Position numbers and translations under genes: made by a program. Source: Gammaproteobacteria bacterium (GTDB lineage: Bacteria > Pseudomonadota > Gammaproteobacteria > Steroidobacterales > Steroidobacteraceae). From it: a stretch of 64,000 bases of DNA. Position 1 is the first letter of the stretch; each line of letters opens with the position of its first letter. Below, piece after piece: positions 44,881 to 53,889 of this stretch. The DNA is taken from NCBI GenBank assembly GCA_024642505.1, contig JAHEAZ010000007.1, positions 1 through 64,000 of the forward strand. The letters run 5' to 3'. Below the pieces are notes generated by a model. The model ran no database searches and was not told where the DNA came from. It saw only the letters and a list, made by a program, of their open reading frames with translations.

Positions 44881-45363
44881 TCAGTCGCGGAAGTTCTTGA
44901 ATTGAAAGGGTAAGCCGAGCTCGCTCTGCTTGATGAGCGCCATCGCTGACTGCAGGTCGTCGCGCTGCTTGCCGGTGACCCGCAGCTGGTCCCCCTGGAT
45001 TGCCGCCTGCACTTTCAGCTTGGAATCCTTGAGCAGCCTCTGCAGCTTCTTGCCAGTGTCCTGGTCGATGCCGTGGCGAAAGGTCACCAGCTGCCGGGCC
45101 GCGTTCAGGGTGACTTCCGGGTCCTTGGGCTCGAGGCAGGCGGCATCGATGCCGCGCTTGGCGACTTTAAGGGTCAGGATGTCGAGCATCTGCTTGAGCT
45201 GGAAGTCGACCTGGGCGTGCAGGGTGACGGTGAAGTCCTTCAGCTCGTACCTTGCGCCCGTGTCCTTGAAGTCGAAGCGCTGGGACACCTCGCGGTTGGC
45301 CTGGTCGACCGCGTTGTTCAGCTCGTGGTGATCGATCTCGGAAACGACGTCGAAGGAAGGCAT
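44881..45363 (-). CDS. yajQ: YajQ family nucleotide-binding protein
   Basis: A 160-residue YajQ-type protein (two ferredoxin-like halves). It starts MPSFDVVSEIDHHELNNAVDQANREVSQRFDFKDTGA and ends with VTGKQRDDLQSAMALIKQ.ELGLPFQFKNFRD, matching the family over the full length. YajQ binds nucleotides; in Xanthomonas a homologue binds cyclic di-GMP and acts with a transcription factor, which may be relevant because two diguanylate cyclases occur at 54 and 59 kb. Confidence 0.95.
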   Translation of the reverse strand: MPSFDVVSEIDHHELNNAVDQANREVSQRFDFKDTGARYELKDFTVTLHAQVDFQLKQMLDILTLKVAKRGIDAACLEPKDPEVTLNAARQLVTFRHGIDQDTGKKLQRLLKDSKLKVQAAIQGDQLRVTGKQRDDLQSAMALIKQSELGLPFQFKNFRD

Positions 45364-45390
45364 GGGCGCATTATAAGGCAGCGGCGCGCA

Positions 45391-46233
45391 TTACAACTCA
45401 ACGTAGCCGCGCCCCAGTTCAACGACTTCACCCGCCACGAAGACGCGGCGCTCGTTGTCGATGCGCAGTCGCAGTGTCGATGGCCGGCCGGCCTGCTCGC
45501 CCTGCGAGATTGTCCGGGCCAGCGGCAGCTCGGCGTGTTGCGCGAGGTACCAGCCCCCGAGGTTCGCCGTCGCGCTGCCCGTGGCAGGGTCCTCGAGCAC
45601 CGAGTCCGCCTTGCTGAAGAAGAATCGTGAAACCAGCGCGCCGGGACCGGCCGGAGCGAAGACGTACACCTGCGCCCAGGGTCCATCCGCCGTGACCGCC
45701 ACCAGTGCCTGGTAATGGACTCGCACGCGCCGGACCGCGTCTTCGCTCACCAGCGGCACGATCAGCTGTTCGCTGCCCGTGTTGACCCAAAGTGGCGGGC
45801 CAGCCACCTCCGCGGCCTCCAGCCCGAGTGCGGTCGACAGGTCCGGGATCGAGGCTCGCGGTACCCGCACCGTCGCTGCGTTGGCCCGCAGTTCCCAGCG
45901 GCCAGACCCCGCACTGACGGGAATTACGCCGACGTTCAGTTCCAGTGCTACCGCGTCCCCGAGGCTCATCAGCGACTGCAGCACTTGTGCTGTTCCCAGC
46001 GTCGGGTGCCCGGCGAAGGGCATCTCATAACCGGGCGTAAAGATCCGTACGCGGGCATCCGCAACGTCAGATGGAAAGATGAATGTGGTCTCCGACAGGT
46101 TGAACTGCAAAGCCAGGGCCTGCATCTGCCCGTCGCTCAGGCCCTGCGCATCCTCGAAGACACACAGGGGATTGCCGGTGAGTCTTCCCCCTTTCCGGGT
46201 GAATACGTTGACCAGTCGATACTGAAGGCGCAT
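45391..46233 (-). CDS. PhzF family isomerase/epimerase-like protein
   Basis: A 280-residue PhzF-like protein of the diaminopimelate epimerase fold. It begins with LRQ-like VNVFTRKGGRLTGNPLCVFEDAQGL, has the catalytic-type Glu in LSETTFIFPSD, FTPGYEMPFAGHPTLGTA, and the C-terminal DSVLEDPATGSATANLGGWYL motif. The family includes PhzF (phenazine pathway) and many isomerases of unknown substrate; no phenazine genes are here. It lies 27 bases upstream of yajQ on the same strand, possibly co-transcribed. Confidence 0.9.
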   Translation of the reverse strand: MRLQYRLVNVFTRKGGRLTGNPLCVFEDAQGLSDGQMQALALQFNLSETTFIFPSDVADARVRIFTPGYEMPFAGHPTLGTAQVLQSLMSLGDAVALELNVGVIPVSAGSGRWELRANAATVRVPRASIPDLSTALGLEAAEVAGPPLWVNTGSEQLIVPLVSEDAVRRVRVHYQALVAVTADGPWAQVYVFAPAGPGALVSRFFFSKADSVLEDPATGSATANLGGWYLAQHAELPLARTISQGEQAGRPSTLRLRIDNERRVFVAGEVVELGRGYVEL

Positions 46234-46319
46234 CGCTATCTCCGGGAATCCGCTGGGTGATCACGGCGTGGCGACTCTCTTGCCACCAAGAAGGTCCGGT
46301 CGCGCCGCGATCCGGCCAG

Positions 46320-47582
46320 CTAGGCCTCCGCCAGTAACTGGTCGATCAGCGCGCTGAACTCGCTGACGAATTCGTCGTAGTGGACGCCGGTCGCCGGTCC
46401 GCTGAAGCCGGTGTGGGTATAGCGTATCCGGCCGGCGCGATCGAGCACCAGCAAGGTCGGATAGGCGAAGAACTTCTTGAGCTGCGGCAGCGCACTCTGA
46501 ACAGCTCCCGGCCCATAGCTGCCGGCGATCAGCACCGGGTAGCCGATGTTGAACTTGTCGGCGAAGTTGCGCACTGATGCGGAAGCCGATGCAAAGTCAT
46601 CGGTGTACTCGAACATCAGCTGCACTACCTCAAGCCCGCGCTCCCGGCGGGTGGGCAGGAAGTCGCGTAGGAATGCAGCCTCGTCGTGGCAATTAGGGCA
46701 CCAGGTGCCGCCGATGGTGATGATCACCAGCTTGTCACGGAACCGCTCGTCGGTCAGCGAGACGTCGTTTCCGTTGATATCCGGGAAAGCGAAGCTCAAC
46801 GGACCGCCTGCGGTGTCGACCACAGTCAGGTCCGACACGTCGGCCAGCTGCGCAGCGGCGTCCCGATATCCGGAAAGTTGCCGAAACGTCCCCGTACCGG
46901 AGCGGAGTTCACCCTCAAGCGTGCCGTCAGGCGCGAGCCGGGCGACGTACAGGTAGGCATGGCCACCGTCGAAGCGCGACAGGAATACCGTGTCGCCGCG
47001 CGCCTCACCGGCGATGTAGCGGTCGTCGCCGGACTCCCGCAGCACCGTGCCGGTGACTACGTGGCCCTGCTGGGTGAATTCGGCGATTCCGGTCGACTCC
47101 GTCCCGGTTGCTGGATCGCGGAATGCAAGCTGCCAGCGGCCGCTGAAGTCTGCATTGGACGCGGAAGGGACCGGAAAGAAGCGCCAGGAGATGCCGCGCC
47201 CGGCAACCAGATGAGCGCTGCGGGTCTCGCCCTTCGGCCGCAGGAAAGTGACCTCGCCCCGGAGTTCACCGTCGACCAGCCGCGCCTCGAGTCGGTGCGG
47301 ATAGCCGGGCATACCCATGCTGATGTGCCCACCATCGATGACGACGTCGGTGACCCTGGCCCGCTCGGGCCCATTGATCAGCCAGGCGACATCGCGTCCG
47401 TCTTCACGGGCAATCTCGAGCCCGAAAGGCAGGTCGCCTCCGGTCACCGTCAGAACCCCGCGCCAGGTACCGTAGATCGGTTCCGGCTCCGGCTTTGCCC
47501 GACCGCAGCCGGCCAGCAATACAGCGGCCGCGACCAGGCACAGCAGGCCGCGCGCCAGCGTCCGCGGGAGACAGCCAGCCAT
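46320..47582 (-). CDS. TlpA/ResA-like thioredoxin lipoprotein
   Basis: A 420-residue exported protein with a lipoprotein signal ending at LLAGC. The N-terminal two thirds form a beta-rich region (YGTWRGVLTVTGGDLPFGLEI, GRWQLAFRDPATG) I cannot name; the C-terminal 150 residues are a TlpA-type thioredoxin domain with IGGTWCPNCHDEAAFLRDF as its CxxC. It would reduce disulfides or act in protein thiol exchange in the periplasm. The start at 47582 places the ATG five bases after the HerA-like stop; ATG 47600 and 47645 are possible alternatives. Confidence 0.85.
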   Translation of the reverse strand: MAGCLPRTLARGLLCLVAAAVLLAGCGRAKPEPEPIYGTWRGVLTVTGGDLPFGLEIAREDGRDVAWLINGPERARVTDVVIDGGHISMGMPGYPHRLEARLVDGELRGEVTFLRPKGETRSAHLVAGRGISWRFFPVPSASNADFSGRWQLAFRDPATGTESTGIAEFTQQGHVVTGTVLRESGDDRYIAGEARGDTVFLSRFDGGHAYLYVARLAPDGTLEGELRSGTGTFRQLSGYRDAAAQLADVSDLTVVDTAGGPLSFAFPDINGNDVSLTDERFRDKLVIITIGGTWCPNCHDEAAFLRDFLPTRRERGLEVVQLMFEYTDDFASASASVRNFADKFNIGYPVLIAGSYGPGAVQSALPQLKKFFAYPTLLVLDRAGRIRYTHTGFSGPATGVHYDEFVSEFSALIDQLLAEA

Positions 47583-47587
47583 GGCGC

Positions 47588-49993
47588 TCAGGCCGGCCAT
47601 GCCGGTTGCTGGAAGCCGTCGGCACCCTCGCACCAGGGCTCCCACGCGAGCACGATCCTGCCGACCGCGATATCCGACTTGCGCGGCGTCACCGACACCG
47701 TGTCGAGCTTCACCGAACCGGCGTCCAGGGAATCCGCCAGCGCCGCCGCTGCCGACTCGACCTCATGCTCGATCTCCGCCAACTGCTGCTTCATGGCCTC
47801 GAGGTTTTCGCCGGCTCGTTCGACATCGCCTTTCTCGCCCAACACCCGGCCGGCGGAGCGGGCCGCAGTCCCGGCGCGAGTCGCGGCGCTGCGCTTGCTG
47901 CCGAAGATCGCGCCGAGCACGGAGCTGCCAATCGAGACCATGGTGTCCAGCTTGCGCTGCGAATACTGCGCCTGCTCGCGCTCGACCCGATCCTCGGCAC
48001 GACGAATCCGGTCCTGCAGCGTGCGCAGCCTCGACTCGTGCTTGTCGCGCAGCTTGCCGATCTGCTGGTCGCGGCGCTCGCGCAGTCCGTGGGCGATGCG
48101 CGTCCGGAAGTCCCCCTCGCTTTCGCCCGGCGCGGAAACCAGCCTCAACTCGCTACACTGCAGCAGCTCGACTGCGCCGTGCTGGTACAGGTGGGCCGTC
48201 AGCGACTTCTTCCAGTCCGCAAAGTTCTTCGGTCGCAGCGCTGCGGAAGGGGGTTCGGCAAACACAGCGCCGCCGAGCGGCTCCGTGCCGCCGACCAGAT
48301 CCTTCACCTCGATGGCTTCCTCCCAGGCAGGCGCGCCGTCGTCCGTGAAGGGGGCGACCAGCGAGTAGTTGCGCCAGGAGTCCAGTCCCGATCTTGCGTC
48401 CACGTAGTGCAGCCGCACGCCAGCGGCGACCCGCGGCCGGTAAGTGGTCTTGCCGGGGCCCGGGCGGGCGACCAGGAACAGCTCGCCGATCTCCGGAGAG
48501 ACCAGCGGACGGCCCGCGTCAGCCGTCGCTGGCGGGGATAGCGCCGTCGATTTGGCGGTTGCCACGGCTGTCACCGGCGCCTGGGCCTTGATGCTTGCCA
48601 TCAGCCGCGAAATCTCCTGCAGCGTGAGCGGCCCGCGCAGGTAGGACATGGCCCAACGGGTCTTGAACAGCACCGGCGCATCGTCGTTGACGTTACGCAT
48701 CAGGAATACGCGCTGGGTGATGCCAGCCATCAGCCGCTCCAGCGTCGGCTTGTCGAAGCCTGACCCGCTCAGCGCGCTCTGCAGGCCGTCGATGACACGC
48801 TGCTGGTCGCGCTGGGTCTGTAGCCGGCCGATGAACCAGGTGCCGGCATTGGAAAGGCCCTTGTAGTCCAGGTCGACGGGGTTCTGCGTGGCCAGCATCA
48901 CGCCGACCCCGAAGGCCCGCGCCTGCTTGAGCAGCGTCAGCATGGGCACCTTGGACGGCGGCATGGCGGTCGGCGGGAAGTACCCAAAGATCTCGTCCAT
49001 GTAGAACAGCGCGCGCAACGACGAGGTGCCCGACTGATTGCGCATCCACGAGACCAGTTCGTTCAGCAGCAGCGTGACCACGAACATGCGCTCGGAGTCA
49101 GACAAGTGGGCAATGGATACGATCGAGATCCGCGGCTTGCCTGCTGGCGTGTACAGCAGTCGCTGAATGTCGAGGGGCTCGCCCTCGAGCCAGGTACTGA
49201 ACCCGGGCGAGGCGAGCAGATTGTTGATCGCCATGGCGAGCTCGAGCCGGTCCTTGGCCGGGTAGAAGGTTTCGAGATCGAAGACCCCGACTCTTTCGAA
49301 TGGCGGCTTCTGTATCGCGCCGATGAGGCCGGCCAGGTCGAGTGACTGGCCGGCCTGCCAGGCAGAATCGAGGATCGAGGACAGCAGGATGTGTTCCCGG
49401 CTCTTCAGCGGGTCGGCCGCGATCCCGGCCAATGCGAGCAGGCCCGATACGACACCCGCGATCCGGTCCTTCAAGGCCGCCGGGTCGGCCGCGGCGCCGG
49501 TGGGCGGCGACAGGGACCGCAGCACCGACAGCGGCAGGCCGGATTCGCTTCCTGGCGTATAGATCGCCACGTCGGCCGCGTCGCGAAAGCGGCGGATACG
49601 CTCGCCGTCCTCGCCCCATTCGGCGAGCCCCTTGCGCCAGGTCTCAGCGGTTCCAGCAGCGTGCTCGTCCAGCGACAGCCCCTTGCGGGCTGCGTCGGCC
49701 GGATCGACCCATGGCTGGAAATCCGTCGGTGCCAGGTCCGGGAACGCCAGCAGCAGGTTGGCGATGTCTCCCTTGGGGTCCACGACCAGCGCCGGGATGC
49801 CGTCGAGCGCTGCCTCCTCCAGTATCGAGATGCACAGGCCCGTCTTGCCGCTTCCTGTCATGCCGACGCAGACGGCGTGGGTGGTCAGGTCTTTCGAGCT
49901 GTAAAGCAGCGGCTCGGGTGCGAGTTCCTGCTTCAATGCGTCGTATTCACGGCCCAGGTAGAAGACCCCCAGTCTCTCGAAATCCTGCATCAT
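47588..49993 (-). CDS. HerA-like ATPase (DUF87-type) with C-terminal coiled coil
   Basis: An 801-residue P-loop ATPase of the HerA/FtsK superfamily. Walker A is VCVGMTGSGKTG (44-51), followed by LVVDPKGDIANLLL; Walker B lies in RALFYMDEIFGYFP, with sensor MLATQNPVDLDYKGLSNAGTWFIGRLQT and an arginine-rich stretch. After about residue 500 there is a linker, a domain of unknown type, and a coiled coil (about 655-715, RRDQQIGKLRDKHESRLRTLQDRIRRAEDRVEREQ) with a glycine/alanine patch SSVLGAIFGSKRSAATRAGTAARSAGRV and a second coil. Related proteins are widespread but uncharacterised. There is no NurA, Sir2 or nuclease partner nearby. Its stop is adjacent to the TlpA-like start. Confidence 0.87.
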   Translation of the reverse strand: MMQDFERLGVFYLGREYDALKQELAPEPLLYSSKDLTTHAVCVGMTGSGKTGLCISILEEAALDGIPALVVDPKGDIANLLLAFPDLAPTDFQPWVDPADAARKGLSLDEHAAGTAETWRKGLAEWGEDGERIRRFRDAADVAIYTPGSESGLPLSVLRSLSPPTGAAADPAALKDRIAGVVSGLLALAGIAADPLKSREHILLSSILDSAWQAGQSLDLAGLIGAIQKPPFERVGVFDLETFYPAKDRLELAMAINNLLASPGFSTWLEGEPLDIQRLLYTPAGKPRISIVSIAHLSDSERMFVVTLLLNELVSWMRNQSGTSSLRALFYMDEIFGYFPPTAMPPSKVPMLTLLKQARAFGVGVMLATQNPVDLDYKGLSNAGTWFIGRLQTQRDQQRVIDGLQSALSGSGFDKPTLERLMAGITQRVFLMRNVNDDAPVLFKTRWAMSYLRGPLTLQEISRLMASIKAQAPVTAVATAKSTALSPPATADAGRPLVSPEIGELFLVARPGPGKTTYRPRVAAGVRLHYVDARSGLDSWRNYSLVAPFTDDGAPAWEEAIEVKDLVGGTEPLGGAVFAEPPSAALRPKNFADWKKSLTAHLYQHGAVELLQCSELRLVSAPGESEGDFRTRIAHGLRERRDQQIGKLRDKHESRLRTLQDRIRRAEDRVEREQAQYSQRKLDTMVSIGSSVLGAIFGSKRSAATRAGTAARSAGRVLGEKGDVERAGENLEAMKQQLAEIEHEVESAAAALADSLDAGSVKLDTVSVTPRKSDIAVGRIVLAWEPWCEGADGFQQPAWPA

Positions 49994-50008
49994 CTCGCCT
50001 CGCTTGAT

Positions 50009-50983
50009 TCAGTAGCGCGGGAGGCTGAGGCCCGCAAACACTTCCTCGACGCGCTCGCTGGTTGGGGCGCGCAGCCCCTGGTCCACCAGCTTGCGGGTCA
50101 GGTGCGGTGCGAACAGCCGCATGAAGTCGTACATGTAAGTACGCAGCAGCCGGCCACGCCGCACACCCAGCCAGGTGACGTGCTCGGGAAAGAGGTGCGA
50201 GCCGTCGATAGCCACCAGGTCCTGGTCCTCGTCCTCGGTGACCGCCATGCACGCCACGATGCCCACGCCGAGACCGAGCCTGACGTAGGTCTTGATGACG
50301 TCGGCGTCACGCGCAGTGAGGGCGACGTCGAGCGGCAGGCCGGCCTTGTCGAAAAGGGCGGGCAGCGACGATCGTCCCGAGAAGCTGAAAACGTAGGTCA
50401 CGACCGGATGCCGGCTGATGTCCTTGAGCGTGGGCTTCTTCAGCTTCGCCAGCGGGTGACCGGTGGGAACCAGGAGGTCGCGGTGCCAGCGGTAACAGGG
50501 CATCAAGGCAAGGGTCGGGTACAGGTCGCGAGAGCCGGTCGCAATGGCGAAATCAACCCGGTCGTCGGCGGCCAGGTCGGCGATCTGCTCGGAGGTGCCC
50601 TGGTGCAGGTGCAGCTTGACCTCCGGGTACAGCTGGCGGAAGCGCTTGATGACGGAGGGCAGGACGTAACGCGCCTGGGTATGGGTGGTCGCAATCGACA
50701 GCGAGCCTTTCTTCTCGTCGCGATATTCTTCCGACAGTCGGCGGATGTTCTTGGTTTCGTCGAGGATCCTGAGCGCCCGTTCGACCACCTGCTTGCCGGC
50801 GGGGGTGACGCGGGTCAGGTTCCTGCCTTCCCGCTCGAAGATCTCGAAGCCCAGTTCTTCCTCGAGTAGCTTGATCTGCTTGCTGACGCCAGGCTGGGAG
50901 GTGTGCAGCGCGCGCGCGGCGGCCGTGATGTTCAGCCCGTTGTCGACGACGGCCGCCAGGTAGCGGAGCTGGTGCAGTTTCAT
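50009..50983 (-). CDS. cysB: CysB, LysR-type activator of cysteine biosynthesis
   Basis: A 324-residue LysR-type regulator. The helix-turn-helix is at about residues 18-40 (NITAAARALHTSQPGVSKQIKLLEEELG), and the sensor domain has the CysB/Cbl hallmark ATTHTQARYVLPSVIKRF, which binds N-acetylserine or sulfate, and GLGVGIVACMAV. It activates sulfate assimilation and cysteine genes. It is alone here, 15 bases upstream of the HerA-like gene's start on the same strand. The cysteine synthase at 2.7 kb is a possible target. Confidence 0.95.
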   Translation of the reverse strand: MKLHQLRYLAAVVDNGLNITAAARALHTSQPGVSKQIKLLEEELGFEIFEREGRNLTRVTPAGKQVVERALRILDETKNIRRLSEEYRDEKKGSLSIATTHTQARYVLPSVIKRFRQLYPEVKLHLHQGTSEQIADLAADDRVDFAIATGSRDLYPTLALMPCYRWHRDLLVPTGHPLAKLKKPTLKDISRHPVVTYVFSFSGRSSLPALFDKAGLPLDVALTARDADVIKTYVRLGLGVGIVACMAVTEDEDQDLVAIDGSHLFPEHVTWLGVRRGRLLRTYMYDFMRLFAPHLTRKLVDQGLRAPTSERVEEVFAGLSLPRY

Positions 50984-51024
50984 CGCGACAGTATAGAGGG
51001 GTCGCGCGTCACCTTGGCCCCGCC

Positions 51025-51053
51025 CTGGAAACGGGGACGATCTTCTCTCGCGG
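51025..51053. repeat. REP-like GGGGACGATC element
   Basis: CTGGAAACGGGGACGATCTTCTCTCGCGG lies in the 76-base gap between cysB and the GNAT gene. It matches the second copy at 8460-8481 over its core (GGGACGATC) and is a degenerate member of the dispersed family. Confidence 0.5.
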
Positions 51054-51059
51054 GGTTCG

Positions 51060-51545
51060 TCAGAGGTCCAGCAGGTACTGCCGGTCGCAGCTGTAGTGGC
51101 CGGTGTTGCCCATCGGGTCCGGCAGCTGCCTGAAGCCGAGCCGCTGGTACAGCCGCATGGCGGCGTCCATGCCGGTCAAAGTCTCGAGATAGCAGCGGCG
51201 ATAACCAAAGCCGCGAGCCCGCTCCAGGCATAGCCTGAGCATCCGTTCGCCCAGTCCGCGGCCACGCGCCTCGGGCAGGTAGTACATCTTGCGGAGTTCA
51301 CAGGTATCGGCGTCGCCGCCAGCCAGTGGCGCGATGCCCGCGCCGCCGATGATGCGCCCGGCTTCCTCGACCACGTAGAAAGCTGACCGTGGTTGCGCAT
51401 AGGCGACGCTCATGTGGTCGACCTCCGGGTCACCCAGCGCGAAACCGGGACCACAGGCGCCGAATGACGGCATCACCTCGCGGATGACCGCAGCCACGGC
51501 CGCATCATCGCCTGCCTCAATGGAGCGAATTACGGCTGCACTCAC
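51060..51545 (-). CDS. GNAT family N-acetyltransferase
   Basis: A 161-residue GNAT acetyltransferase. The acetyl-CoA loop is LPEARGRGLGERMLRLCLERARGFGYRRCYLET, followed by AAMRLYQRLGFRQLP, with the core strand VVEEAGRIIGGAGIAPL. The acceptor (amino acid, peptide or small amine) is unknown. It overlaps the upstream DUF2845 gene by four bases, so the two form a small coupled unit. Confidence 0.92.
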   Translation of the reverse strand: MSAAVIRSIEAGDDAAVAAVIREVMPSFGACGPGFALGDPEVDHMSVAYAQPRSAFYVVEEAGRIIGGAGIAPLAGGDADTCELRKMYYLPEARGRGLGERMLRLCLERARGFGYRRCYLETLTGMDAAMRLYQRLGFRQLPDPMGNTGHYSCDRQYLLDL

Positions 51546-51901
51546 GGATCGGTCTCGTGGTAGCCGTGGCCGAGCGTCTCGATCTGCGTGACCAGGCCAT
51601 CCTCGAGCCGCAGGCGCCGCATCAGCTTGTGTGGCCCCAGGTTGTAGGTCCAGTACTCGAGCGACACTGCCACCTGCTCATCGGACAGGTAGTACGGACG
51701 GCCGAATCGCCAGATGACCGGGCGGCGCAGGATTTCGGAGCGGGTGACCTCGGTCGGCGGCCCGCAGAGGTTCCGGACCTTGTCGGCGCTGTCGCCGTCG
51801 GTGATGAGCTTGGTGCCGCAACGAAACGAATCCGCCGCGGCAGCCTGCGAAAGCAGGGTGGCAGCGAGCAGCAGGACGGGCATGTAGGTCGTCGCTCGCA
51901 T
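51542..51901 (-). CDS. DUF2845 domain protein, exported
   Basis: A 119-residue secreted protein with a signal peptide (PVLLLAATLLSQAAAAD) and the DUF2845 pattern: FRCGTKLITDGDSADKVRNLCGPPTEVTRSE, then WTYNLGPHKLMRRLRLEDGLVTQIETLGHGY. Two Cys (RCGTK and NLCGP) probably pair. The family is confined mostly to gammaproteobacteria and has no known function. It is followed by, and overlaps, the GNAT gene. Confidence 0.88.
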   Translation of the reverse strand: MRATTYMPVLLLAATLLSQAAAADSFRCGTKLITDGDSADKVRNLCGPPTEVTRSEILRRPVIWRFGRPYYLSDEQVAVSLEYWTYNLGPHKLMRRLRLEDGLVTQIETLGHGYHETDP

Positions 51902-52067
51902 CGGACCTCAGCTTGCCAGGCTCGCCCTGAACAGGGGCTGAAGCGGTGGCGGCTACCGGGTGACTCAATCTACCCCGGCCCACCCCCGGGGACCAAGTCG
52001 CGGTGCACCGGATGCTGCCGGACAGCTAGAATGCGGTCCCCCCTGGCCTGGCCCTGCACCATACTTC

Positions 52068-53657
52068 ATGACCGCCGCACGCATCGACCGCAGCTTCGAA
52101 CGAAGGCTGGCTGCGCTGGTCAATTCCGGTGAGCGCAGCGTGTTGCAGGGCGGTCGTAAGGGTATCGAGAAGGAGTCGCTGCGGGTGACCCCCAAGGGCC
52201 GAGTCGCCCAGACCCCGCATCCCCCTGCGCTGGGTTCGGCGCTCGCCAGCCCGAATGTCACGACCGATTATTCCGAGGCGTTGATCGAGCTGATCACGCC
52301 GGCCTTCAACGAGACCTGGGAGCTGCTGCAGTACCTGTGCGACCTGCACCAGTTTGTCTATCGGCACCTGGGCGAGGAACTGCTCTGGGCTGCCAGCATG
52401 CCCTGTGCACTTGATGGCGATGCCAGCATCCCGATTGCCGAATACGGCAGCTCAAACATCGGCCGCATGAAGAGTGTCTATCGCATGGGGCTGGGGCTGC
52501 GCTACGGACGGGTGATGCAGGCCATTTCGGGCGTGCATTTCAATTACTCGTTCCCGGGCCACTTCTGGCCAGTGCTGCACCAAGCGTGGCAGGCGAGATC
52601 GGGTGGCCAGCAGTTCATTGACGAGGCCTATTTCGCGTTGCTGCGCAACTACCGCCGGCACGGTTGGCTGATCCTGTACCTGTTCGGTGCCTCGCCAGCC
52701 CTGTGCAAGACCTTCTTCAAGGGCCGTGACGTTCTGCCATCCCTGCAGGACCTCGATGAGAACACATACTACTCGCCGTATGCGACCTCGCTGCGGATGA
52801 GCGACCTCGGCTACCGCAACAAGAGCCAGGCCGACGTCGCGGTATCGGTCAATTCGCTCGATGAGTACGTTCGCGACCTGTCGGCGCTGATTGCCGCCCC
52901 CAGCCCCGAGTACCAGCGACTCGGCGTCAAGGTCGACGGCGAATGGCGACAACTCAGCGCCAACGTGCTGCAGATCGAGAATGAGTACTACAGCTTCATC
53001 CGCCCCAAGCGTACGGCGCATTCCGGCGAGCGGCCGACACGCGCACTGGCGCGCGCGGGAGTCGAGTACGTCGAGATGCGTTCGCTGGACGTCGGGGTGT
53101 TCGATCCAGTCGGCATCAACCAGAACAAGATGCGGTTTCTCGAAGCTTTCGCCGCGCTGTGCGTGCTGAAGGACAGTCCGCTGATCGGCCGCTCGGCCGA
53201 GCAAGAGCTCGACGACAATCACGTGCGGGTCGCGCGCCGCGGTCGCGAGCCGGGCCTGGCGCTCGCCCTGGACGGCAAGCCCTATGAACTCCGGGCCTGG
53301 GCGGCGCAGCTACTGGAGGAAATGAGCGGCATCTGCGAGCTGCTGGATCATGGCGATCCGGCGCGGCCGTATACGGCAGCGCTCGCGGTGCAAAGGGCGA
53401 AAGTCGAGAATGTCGAGGCGACGCCTTCAGCACGGCTTCTGAACGAGCTGTCCGCCGGGGGCGAGGCGTTCTTCTACTTCGCCCTCAGGATGTCGCGCGA
53501 GCATCGCGATTACTTCCGTGATCTCTATCCGCCCAACCAGTCCCAGCTCGACGTGTTTCGCGCTGAGGCCGAGGAGTCGCTGGTGGCGCAGCGGCGGATC
53601 GAGGCGGCTGACGATGTTTCTTTTGACGAGTTCGTCGCAGCGTGGTTTGCGCGCTGA
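52068..53657 (+). CDS. gshA: Glutamate-cysteine ligase (E. coli type)
   Basis: A 529-residue enzyme for the first step of glutathione synthesis: ATP-dependent ligation of L-glutamate gamma-carboxyl to L-cysteine. Family 1 GCL motifs are LQGGRKGIEKESLRVT, TTDYSEALIELITPAF, GLGLRYGRVMQAISGVHFNYSFP, SLRMSDLGYRNKSQA and YVEMRSLDVGVFDPVGI. The start at 52068 (MTAARIDRSFERRLAAL) aligns with family members; the in-frame extension upstream to 51960 is not typical. No gshB is adjacent. Confidence 0.95.
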   Translation: MTAARIDRSFERRLAALVNSGERSVLQGGRKGIEKESLRVTPKGRVAQTPHPPALGSALASPNVTTDYSEALIELITPAFNETWELLQYLCDLHQFVYRHLGEELLWAASMPCALDGDASIPIAEYGSSNIGRMKSVYRMGLGLRYGRVMQAISGVHFNYSFPGHFWPVLHQAWQARSGGQQFIDEAYFALLRNYRRHGWLILYLFGASPALCKTFFKGRDVLPSLQDLDENTYYSPYATSLRMSDLGYRNKSQADVAVSVNSLDEYVRDLSALIAAPSPEYQRLGVKVDGEWRQLSANVLQIENEYYSFIRPKRTAHSGERPTRALARAGVEYVEMRSLDVGVFDPVGINQNKMRFLEAFAALCVLKDSPLIGRSAEQELDDNHVRVARRGREPGLALALDGKPYELRAWAAQLLEEMSGICELLDHGDPARPYTAALAVQRAKVENVEATPSARLLNELSAGGEAFFYFALRMSREHRDYFRDLYPPNQSQLDVFRAEAEESLVAQRRIEAADDVSFDEFVAAWFAR

Positions 53658-53744
53658 TCCCATAGCCTGCAGGTTGCTGATATTCTTGAATAATTCCCTG
53701 AAATATTTGACATATTGCAGGTTCAAGAACTGCTACGGACTTCC

Positions 53745-53775
53745 CTGACAAGACCCGGATGCTACTGCCTATAAT
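53745..53775 (+). promoter_or_regulatory. Candidate promoter of the diguanylate cyclase transcript
   Basis: A perfect TATAAT at 53770-53775 is preceded by CTGACA at 53745-53750 (19-base spacer, longer than optimal). It lies about 50 bases before the short leader ORF, in an AT-rich gap of 228 bases after gshA. Confidence 0.5.
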
Positions 53776-53826
53776 TTTCGCCATCGCACGGGCACCCCCG
53801 GTTCCGTGCGCAGCGAGTCGAGGCTT

Positions 53827-53889
53827 ATGAACAGAGCTAGCGGCGGCCAATCGGGCACCGACTCGCCGGCCAGTCCGGTGAACGCGTGA
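53827..53889 (+). CDS. Candidate 20-residue leader peptide overlapping the diguanylate cyclase start
   Basis: ATG at 53827 with GAGG just upstream opens a frame of 20 codons (MNRASGGQSGTDSPASPVNA) whose TGA overlaps the GTG start of the diguanylate cyclase (GTGA at 53886-53889). The cyclase GTG has no strong ribosome binding site of its own, so coupling through this leader is plausible. The ORF track omits it because it is short. Expression is not proved. Confidence 0.5.
   Translation: MNRASGGQSGTDSPASPVNA

Noticed and set aside
47588-49993. The HerA-like gene as part of a defence island
   Set aside because: No nuclease, Sir2, methylase, integrase or other defence gene is nearby; neighbours are housekeeping or envelope genes.
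50009-50983. Cbl (paralogue of CysB) instead of CysB
   Set aside because: Both share the TTHTQARYVLP block; as the only copy seen here, with full length 324 and the usual CysB-like start, CysB is the simpler call.
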